Made by a program: the position numbers and the translations under genes
Shown: positions 33,002 through 38,742 of the stretch, one piece after another
How positions within the stretch are numbered: the stretch's first letter is position 1
Layout: each line of letters starts with the position of its first letter
Assembly: GCA_017615275.1 (NCBI GenBank)
Contig: JAGAAO010000096.1
Coordinates: forward strand, 1-38,742
DNA length: 38,742 nt
DNA from: Butyrivibrio sp.
Lineage (GTDB): Bacteria; Bacillota; Clostridia; Lachnospirales; Lachnospiraceae
Reading direction: 5' to 3'
Notes under the pieces: generated by a model
The model's database searches: none
What the model was told of the DNA's origin: nothing
What the model saw: only the letters and a program-made list of their open reading frames with translations

Positions 33002-34750
33002 ATGTATAAAAGCGGACATTCCATACGTACAAAGATCATACTGTGGGCACTCGGATTTGCTCTTGTTCTTGCGCTCCTCGTTGCTTTTGCAAGCTATGCC
33101 CTTTCTTTCAGATATCTCAAACAAAACCAGACTCAGTCAGCCATGACCAACATCCATCTTCTCGGAAACGAGCTCGATTCAGAGATTGGAAGCGTTATAA
33201 CTTTTTCGAACTGGATATGTCTGGATACCACTATCGGAAATTATCTCCAAAATATAGAAAGCAAAAAAGCTACCGATTCAAAAGGTGCCCGACATCTGTC
33301 TCTTGCATCCTGGAATCATTTAAATGACGAGTTCAATATCGTAACCGCAAGAAATCTTATAAACAGAGTTATCGTTTCGACTTCCGACGGAAAAGACTTT
33401 CTGCAATGCGTCTCTATTGTTGAATCACACTCTTTTCCCAAAATAACGGAAAACATAATGTCGACGGAATACTTTGGTGACCTCATCGGATCCCCGACAA
33501 ATCTATGGGTCGGAATAAAGGATAATCCTCTTTATAAAGCGTCATCTTCTGTTATCGTTCCGATCGCAAGACCTATTTTCAGTGCCTCTTCATCCACAAC
33601 TGTCGGGTGGGTATATATGGAACTTCCACTTGCTGTCATAACCGACAGACTCAATGATTTTTCGATGGAGGAAGACGGCAAACTTTTTATTACAATTGGC
33701 GAAAATAATTCTTACCTGTTTACCGATAATCAGCTTATAATTGAAGATGTCGACAGCAATGCCATCTCATACAAGCTTCCTACAACAGGTTGGATTATAT
33801 CATATCTTCCATCTGCCCGTGCATTCCAAAGCAGAATGAAGCTTTATATTTTTATCATTCTTATGATATTCTTTATTATATTGTGTGCAGGTATCTTGCT
33901 GACATATGCCCTGCACCATACAATTGCAAGACCTGTTTCTCTTCTTATAAACAGGCTTGAAGAGATCGGTAGCGGCGACTTTTCAAGAGATGCGCAGATT
34001 GAATGGGACAATGAGCTTGGCGCCATAGGCCGAGGTATCAACAATCTTTCCGACAATGTATCCGCTCTTTTGGAAAAAAGGCTTATGGATGAAAAGACCA
34101 AGCAGGATCTGGAATATCAGGTCTTGCAGTCTCAGATAAATCCTCATTTTTTGTACAACACATTAAATACTATTAAATGGATGGCAACGATCCAAGGATC
34201 TGACGGTATCGCTGATATGTCCACTGCTCTTTCGCGCCTTATGAAGAACATCTCTAAGGGCAAAGAAAACCTCATAACACTCAAAGAAGAATACGCTCTT
34301 CTCAATGACTACTTCACAATCATGAAATACCGCTACGGCGGAACAATATCACTCGAGTACGTAACTGAGGATGACAGTCTTCTTTTGAATAGAATAAATC
34401 GCTTTTCTTTGCAGCCTATAATCGAAAACGCCATTTTCCACGGGATCGAACCCAAGGGAAGTGCCGGCAAGATCGTCATTCACACTTACGAAAAAGATAA
34501 TAATGTCGTGATAGACGTTACCGACAACGGCGTAGGAATGGATGAAAAGGCAATTGAAGCAGTCTTAAGCGGAAAGAGCAAAACCTCCACAGAGTTCTTT
34601 AGACAGATCGGAGTTTATAATGTTAATGAACGCATAAAGTATACCTTCGGAAAAGAGTACGGAATCAGTATTTCCAGCATTCCCGGAGAATATACCACTA
34701 TGAGTTTCGTGATTCCACATCGACTAGAAGAGGAAAACGCACATGTATAA
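33002..34750 (+). CDS. YesM-type sensor histidine kinase
   Basis: A 582-residue membrane sensor. One helix at about 11-33 and another at about 281-304 flank a ~245-residue extracellular sensing region (Cache-like in size and position). A HAMP linker follows (about 305-357), then a His_kinase domain with the phospho-acceptor motif INPHFLYNTLNT and a HATPase_c domain (NAIFHGI, DNGVGM, GVYNVNERI). This architecture is typical of the YesM/LytS-like class paired with AraC-type regulators that control sugar transporters. It overlaps the regulator gene by eight bases and diverges from the sugar-importer genes, its probable target. The next in-frame Met is after the first helix, so the ATG at 33002 is needed. 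Confidence 0.93.
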   Translation: MYKSGHSIRTKIILWALGFALVLALLVAFASYALSFRYLKQNQTQSAMTNIHLLGNELDSEIGSVITFSNWICLDTTIGNYLQNIESKKATDSKGARHLSLASWNHLNDEFNIVTARNLINRVIVSTSDGKDFLQCVSIVESHSFPKITENIMSTEYFGDLIGSPTNLWVGIKDNPLYKASSSVIVPIARPIFSASSSTTVGWVYMELPLAVITDRLNDFSMEEDGKLFITIGENNSYLFTDNQLIIEDVDSNAISYKLPTTGWIISYLPSARAFQSRMKLYIFIILMIFFIILCAGILLTYALHHTIARPVSLLINRLEEIGSGDFSRDAQIEWDNELGAIGRGINNLSDNVSALLEKRLMDEKTKQDLEYQVLQSQINPHFLYNTLNTIKWMATIQGSDGIADMSTALSRLMKNISKGKENLITLKEEYALLNDYFTIMKYRYGGTISLEYVTEDDSLLLNRINRFSLQPIIENAIFHGIEPKGSAGKIVIHTYEKDNNVVIDVTDNGVGMDEKAIEAVLSGKSKTSTEFFRQIGVYNVNERIKYTFGKEYGISISSIPGEYTTMSFVIPHRLEEENAHV

Positions 34751-36029
34751 GATTTTGATCGTAGATGATGAACCTCTTGTTCAAATAGGTCTCAAGACTA
34801 TGTTGACCAAAGAACATGCAGACGCAGTAGAGATAATAGGAACCGCCTCAAACGGAAAAGAAGCCTGGGATATTGTTGAATTTTCAAAGCCGGACATCGT
34901 TATCGCAGATATCAGGATGCCCGTAATGACAGGTCTTGAACTTTTGGAAAAAACTCATGACAAGTACGGAAACATTCCTGCTTTTATCATGCTCACCGCT
35001 TACGAAGAATTTGAAATGGCTCGCAAAGCGATACATGGCGAAGCTGTAGATTATCTCGTTAAATTGGAGCTCAACTCAGAGACTCTTTCAGGCGCACTAA
35101 ACAAAGCTTTTCAAAGGCTTGACGAAGCAAGCGGTCCGGAAACTTCCGAAGTATCTTCAAGCGGCGCTTCTCTCGAAGACCTCCGCCAGAAATTCATAAT
35201 AAAACTTTTTAACAGGCTCTTTTCAAATGAAGAAGATCTTTATGCTGAAGCAAGGGCACTTGAAATGGAGCTTAATTACAACAGATATATTGTTGTATCA
35301 GCAGAGATCACAAACGGCTGCGGGATAGATGTTTCATCCGGTTCCGACACGCTTGGAATCTACTCTTCCAGCATAGCTATGGCAAAAGAGATCATATCAA
35401 AACACGCCCCTTGCTCTGTTGTCTCTATAGACCTCAAGCACTTTGCGGTTGTGTTTTATTTTACCGAGGATACTCCAATAGCGGAAACAATGGATATAAT
35501 AACCGAAGCGCTCGAAAATGCCAAAGTCATGATAACAAGCTACTTTAAGACGGTTATCTCTTTTGGTATCGGCTCTGCTGTTTCTTCTCCTATGGATATC
35601 TCGGTCTCATACGGTGAAGCAAAGACCGCTCAGGCACAAACAGATGACACGACTCCTATTCGCCTGTTCAGCCACATTGTAGGCAGTAACAGACGCTCCG
35701 GCAAGGATAAGCTTATCGGAACCATTCAGGAATATATTGACAGTAACTTAGGCGGAAAGCTTCAGTTAAATGAAGTTGCCGAAGTTTTCGGTCTTTCACC
35801 TGCATATCTATCAGTATTGTTTAAGAAAACCACAGAGACCGGTTTCTCTGAATATGTTTATACCAAGAAAATTTCCAAAGCAAAAGAAATGCTTTTATCG
35901 GGTGATATGAAAATCTATGAAGTTGCCGATTCTCTTGGCTTTGAATCCGCATACTACTTCTCAAAGGTGTTTAAAAAAGTAGACGGACACAGTCCGAGAG
36001 ATTACATTCACAGTAAAAGTACTTATTGA
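34743..36029 (+). CDS. YesN-type response regulator with AraC-family DNA-binding domain
   Basis: A 428-residue cytoplasmic regulator. The receiver domain (about 1-125) has the acidic pair D8-D9, the phospho-acceptor D56 in VIADIRMP, T85 and K107. A middle region (about 150-310) is weakly conserved and may be GGDEF-like in fold only. The C-terminal AraC domain (about 325-425) has two helix-turn-helix motifs, LNEVAEVFGLSPAYLSVLFK and IYEVADSLGFESAYYFSKVF. It is translated from a GAGGA site inside the kinase gene. Likely controls the divergent sugar importer. Its last seven bases overlap the convergent ROK kinase gene. Confidence 0.95.
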   Translation: MYKILIVDDEPLVQIGLKTMLTKEHADAVEIIGTASNGKEAWDIVEFSKPDIVIADIRMPVMTGLELLEKTHDKYGNIPAFIMLTAYEEFEMARKAIHGEAVDYLVKLELNSETLSGALNKAFQRLDEASGPETSEVSSSGASLEDLRQKFIIKLFNRLFSNEEDLYAEARALEMELNYNRYIVVSAEITNGCGIDVSSGSDTLGIYSSSIAMAKEIISKHAPCSVVSIDLKHFAVVFYFTEDTPIAETMDIITEALENAKVMITSYFKTVISFGIGSAVSSPMDISVSYGEAKTAQAQTDDTTPIRLFSHIVGSNRRSGKDKLIGTIQEYIDSNLGGKLQLNEVAEVFGLSPAYLSVLFKKTTETGFSEYVYTKKISKAKEMLLSGDMKIYEVADSLGFESAYYFSKVFKKVDGHSPRDYIHSKSTY

Positions 36030-36901
36030 TTCTCTTTAGCTGCATCCATCGCAAGTTTAACGGCGCCCATGATTCCCTGGTCATCGTTTAAGCTTGCGGG
36101 AACAATGTAGTTGTCTATATCTTCAAGTTCTTTGGTATTTATATAGCCGCCAAGCTGCTCCAATGTCTTCTTACGGATAAGCGGAAAGAGCTGCTTCTGA
36201 TGCATAACTCCGCCTCCCAGTATTATTATCTGAGGGCTCAGCACAACGATATATGCTGATAGAGCCTGCGCTATATAATAGCTCTCAAGTTCCCATACTC
36301 TGTCATCTTCAGCAAGATCAACAGCTTTTTTGCCCCATCTTTCTTCTATTGCGGGTCCCGATGCAAGTCCTTCAAAGCACGTGCCGTGATACGGACACTT
36401 TCCCTTGTACGAATCCTCTTTTGAAACTGCCATCTTAATATGACCAAGTTCGGGATGAAGCATTCCGTGAAGTAGTTTGCCATTAGACATTACTCCGCCT
36501 CCAATTCCCGTTCCGATTGTAATATAAAGTGCATCGGTCTTACCTTTGGCGCATCCCCAGGTAATCTCACCAAGAAGAGATCCGTTCACATCCGTATCAA
36601 ATCCGATAGGGATGCCTAAACTTCTCTTAAATTCACCGACAATATCAAAGTTTATCCAGAGCTCTTTGGGTGTAGATGTAATGTAACCATAGGTTTTTGA
36701 TTCTTTATTAAGGTCAATCGGTCCAAAACATGCAATCCCCAGTGCCTTTATGTCTTTTCCCTTAAAAAAATCAATCATTCCGGGCATCGTTTCCTTTGGA
36801 GAAAGAGTCGGAAATGTAGCTCTTTCAAGTATCTCGCCGTTTTCATTTCCAACGACACATATCATTTTGGTTCCGCCTGCTTCAAGACCTCCGAACAGCA
36901 T
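36023..36901 (-). CDS. ROK-family fructokinase-like sugar kinase
   Basis: A 292-residue ROK kinase, distinct from the glucokinase at 10393-11328. It starts MLFGGLEAGGTKM, as in Bacillus YdhR/GmuE-type fructokinases, and has DTDVNGSLLGE, GTGIGGG and a zinc site of the fructokinase kind (HPELGHIKM with C-P-Y-H-G-T-C-F-E). It would phosphorylate fructose or mannose in the cytoplasm; specificity is inferred. The start has GGAGG. It lies just after the pckA terminator with only ~20 bases between, so its transcription source is unclear. It overlaps the end of the response regulator gene by seven bases. Confidence 0.9.
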   Translation of the reverse strand: MLFGGLEAGGTKMICVVGNENGEILERATFPTLSPKETMPGMIDFFKGKDIKALGIACFGPIDLNKESKTYGYITSTPKELWINFDIVGEFKRSLGIPIGFDTDVNGSLLGEITWGCAKGKTDALYITIGTGIGGGVMSNGKLLHGMLHPELGHIKMAVSKEDSYKGKCPYHGTCFEGLASGPAIEERWGKKAVDLAEDDRVWELESYYIAQALSAYIVVLSPQIIILGGGVMHQKQLFPLIRKKTLEQLGGYINTKELEDIDNYIVPASLNDDQGIMGAVKLAMDAAKENQ

Positions 36902-36920
36902 TTTTATATCCTCCGTTTAT

Positions 36921-36952
36921 AAAAATGAGTCGGCTAAAAATAGCCGACTCAT
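36921..36952 (-). terminator. Rho-independent terminator of pckA
   Basis: A perfect 12-base-pair stem (36925-36936 with 36941-36952) with a four-base loop is followed on the minus strand by five U residues. It lies 28 bases after the pckA stop codon and 20 bases before the ROK kinase start. Confidence 0.9.
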
Positions 36953-36980
36953 ATAATAGATCATTTTATAAGATTGCTTA

Positions 36981-38594
36981 TCAAAGCTGAGGGCCTGCAG
37001 CAACAAGTGCCTTACCGTCTGCATTTCCTTCATACTTCTTGAAGTTCTTGTTGAATCTCTGTGCAAGATCCTTAGCCTTTGCTTCCCACTCAGAAGCATC
37101 AGCGTATGTATCTCTGGGATCAAGGATTGCAGGATCAACTCCGGGAAGTGATGTAGGAACTTCGAAATCGAAGATCGGGATCTTCTTTGTCTCAGCCTTG
37201 TTTACATCACCGTTAAGGATTGCATCGATGATTCCACGAGTATCCTTAATAGAGATTCTCTTACCTGTTCCGTTCCATCCTGTGTTTACGAGGTAAGCCT
37301 TAGCTCCGCTCTTCTGCATCTTCTTAACGAGCTCCTGAGCGTACTTTGTAGGATGAAGCTCAAGGAATGCCTGTCCGAAGCAAGCTGAGAATGTAGGTGT
37401 AGGCTCTGTGATTCCTCTCTCTGTTCCAGCAAGCTTAGCTGTGAAACCTGAAAGGAAGTAGTACTGAGTCTGCTCAGGTGTAAGGATTGAAACAGGAGGA
37501 AGTACTCCGAAAGCATCAGCTGAAAGGAAGATAACGTTCTTCGCATCAGGACCTGCAGAGATCTTGTTAACCTTCTGTACGATGTTGTCGATGTGGTTGA
37601 TAGGATAAGATACACGAGTATTCTCTGTTACGCTCTTATCTTCGAAATCGATCTTTCCGTCTGCTGCAACTGTAACGTTCTCAAGAAGAGCATCTCTCTT
37701 GATAGCGTTGTAGATATCAGGCTCAGACTCTTTGTCAAGGCCGATAACCTTAGCGTAGCAACCACCTTCGAAGTTGAATACACCGTTGTCATCCCAGCCG
37801 TGCTCGTCATCACCGATGAGGAGTCTCTTAGGATCTGTTGAAAGTGTTGTCTTACCTGTTCCTGAAAGACCGAAGAAGATTGCTGTGTTCTTACCTTCCA
37901 TATCTGTGTTAGCTGAGCAGTGCATAGAAGCCATGCCCTTAAGAGGAAGATAGTAGTTCATCATTGAGAACATACCCTTCTTCATCTCTCCGCCGTACCA
38001 TGTGTTGATGATAACCTGCTCACGGCTTGTGATATTGAATGCTACACATGTCTCAGAGTTAAGTCCAAGTGCCTTGTAATCCTCAACCTTTGCAAGTGAA
38101 GCGTTGTATACTACGAAATCAGGCTTGAAGTCTGCAAGCTCTGCATCTGTAGGCTGGATGAACATGTTCTTGATAAAGTGAGCCTGCCAAGCAACCTCAA
38201 CGATGAAACGAACTGCCATACGAGAATCTTTGTTAGCGCCGCAGAATGCGTCAACTACGAAAAGTCTCTTGTTGCAAAGCTCGTTCTTTGCGATCTCTTT
38301 AACCTTAGCCCATGTCTCTTCTGTCATAGGGTGGTTATCGTTAGGATACTCCTCTGTTGTCCACCATACAGTGTCCTTAGAATTCTCATCCATAACGATA
38401 TATTTATCTTTAGGTGAACGTCCTGTGTAGATACCTGTCATAACGTTGACAGCACCAAGTTCTGTGTCCTGTCCTTTCTCATAACCTGTAAGTTCAGGCT
38501 TTAACTCTTCTTCATATAAGCACTCATATGAAGGGTTATGAACTATCTCAGTTGTTCCTGTGATACCATACTGACTTAAATTAATCTCTGCCAT
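36981..38594 (-). CDS. pckA: Phosphoenolpyruvate carboxykinase (ATP)
   Basis: Interconverts oxaloacetate and phosphoenolpyruvate with ATP/ADP. In rumen and gut anaerobes it often runs toward CO2 fixation and succinate, or in gluconeogenesis. The 537 residues match the ATP-type family length. Visible motifs are [11 protein letters not shown] (substrate Arg), [13 protein letters not shown], the kinase-1a P-loop GLSGTGKTT (about residue 245), [22 protein letters not shown] (metal site; quoted in part by family) and [11 protein letters not shown]. The start has GAGAGG nine bases upstream. It has its own promoter and terminator. Confidence 0.97.
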   Translation of the reverse strand: MAEINLSQYGITGTTEIVHNPSYECLYEEELKPELTGYEKGQDTELGAVNVMTGIYTGRSPKDKYIVMDENSKDTVWWTTEEYPNDNHPMTEETWAKVKEIAKNELCNKRLFVVDAFCGANKDSRMAVRFIVEVAWQAHFIKNMFIQPTDAELADFKPDFVVYNASLAKVEDYKALGLNSETCVAFNITSREQVIINTWYGGEMKKGMFSMMNYYLPLKGMASMHCSANTDMEGKNTAIFFGLSGTGKTTLSTDPKRLLIGDDEHGWDDNGVFNFEGGCYAKVIGLDKESEPDIYNAIKRDALLENVTVAADGKIDFEDKSVTENTRVSYPINHIDNIVQKVNKISAGPDAKNVIFLSADAFGVLPPVSILTPEQTQYYFLSGFTAKLAGTERGITEPTPTFSACFGQAFLELHPTKYAQELVKKMQKSGAKAYLVNTGWNGTGKRISIKDTRGIIDAILNGDVNKAETKKIPIFDFEVPTSLPGVDPAILDPRDTYADASEWEAKAKDLAQRFNKNFKKYEGNADGKALVAAGPQL

Positions 38595-38647
38595 CTGATT
38601 TGACCTCTCTTCTTTTATTTTTGATCTTATGTAATAAATTGTACTCT

Positions 38648-38670
38648 CTTTTCAATCATCTTTTGAAAAG
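38648..38670 (-). other. Small hairpin in the pckA leader
   Basis: CTTTTCAA (38648-38655) pairs with TTGAAAAG (38663-38670) around a seven-base loop, about 20-40 bases after the predicted pckA transcript start. It may be an operator palindrome or a message-stabilising structure. Confidence 0.45.
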
Positions 38671-38695
38671 AAAACAAATTATGACCGATACTTCT

Positions 38696-38724
38696 TTTAT
38701 ACTACAAAGTCTATCTTTTAACAA
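38696..38724 (-). promoter_or_regulatory. pckA promoter
   Basis: TTGTTA (38724-38719), a 17-base spacer and TATAAA (38701-38696) on the minus strand form a good vegetative promoter, with a predicted start near 38689 and a leader of about 95 bases. Confidence 0.7.
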
Positions 38725-38742
38725 GAATTTAGCACAAAAAAA

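Overview
The window looks like chromosome of an anaerobic, low-GC Gram-positive bacterium of the Lachnospiraceae (Butyrivibrio/Roseburia-like). This is an inference from several signs: mixed-acid fermentation genes (pflB, pflA and an ATP-type pckA), a Firmicutes HprK/HPr regulatory operon with whiA and rapZ, strong GGAGG ribosome binding sites, dense U-tailed terminators, and a sugar ABC transporter beside a YesM/YesN-type two-component pair. I see no rRNA, tRNA, CRISPR array, prophage or intact insertion sequence.

Layout from left to right. (1) 1-4103: partial pflB, pflA, a four-cysteine FNR-like regulator and a NUDIX hydrolase, all on the minus strand. The pflB promoter carries a perfect TTGAT-N4-ATCAA box. 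(2) 4152-7000: a Na/Pi cotransporter with a PhoU tail, and a two-domain GNAT acetyltransferase. (3) 7347-12310: a compact minus-strand operon hprK - ROK glucokinase - murB - rapZ - whiA - HPr-like gene. The HPr-like protein has Glu in place of the PTS histidine (Crh-like) but keeps Ser46. (4) 12412-15362: an MBOAT acyltransferase and SGNH-like pair, probably for surface polysaccharide acylation. (5) 15534-19616: a 1360-residue surface protein with Ig-like repeats and a C-terminal membrane anchor. (6) 19884-24707: PP2C phosphatase, transmembrane Ser/Thr kinase, a small membrane protein, and uvrC, in one tight run from a clear promoter. (7) 25029-29120: ftsH and pyrG, divergently arranged. (8) 29221-29609: a ~390 bp imperfect palindrome between convergent transcripts. 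(9) 29606-36029: a CUT1-type sugar importer (binding protein and two permeases, no ATPase gene) divergent from a sensor kinase and AraC-type response regulator. (10) 36023-38594: a fructokinase-like ROK kinase and pckA.

How it fits together: much of the window concerns carbon flow and its control. The ABC importer and the YesMN-type pair take up a sugar. Two ROK kinases phosphorylate free sugars. HprK with the Crh-like protein would report glycolytic state. PckA and PFL are the PEP and pyruvate branch points of fermentation, with PFL expression plausibly coupled to anoxia through the FNR-like protein encoded just upstream of pflA.

The items most worth a second look are the giant palindrome at 29221-29609, the self-consistent FNR regulator/site pair, the Glu15 HPr-like protein in the hprK operon, the stacked hairpins downstream of ftsH, and the possible leaderless start of the sensor kinase. 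All calls come from reading the sequence; no database search was possible.
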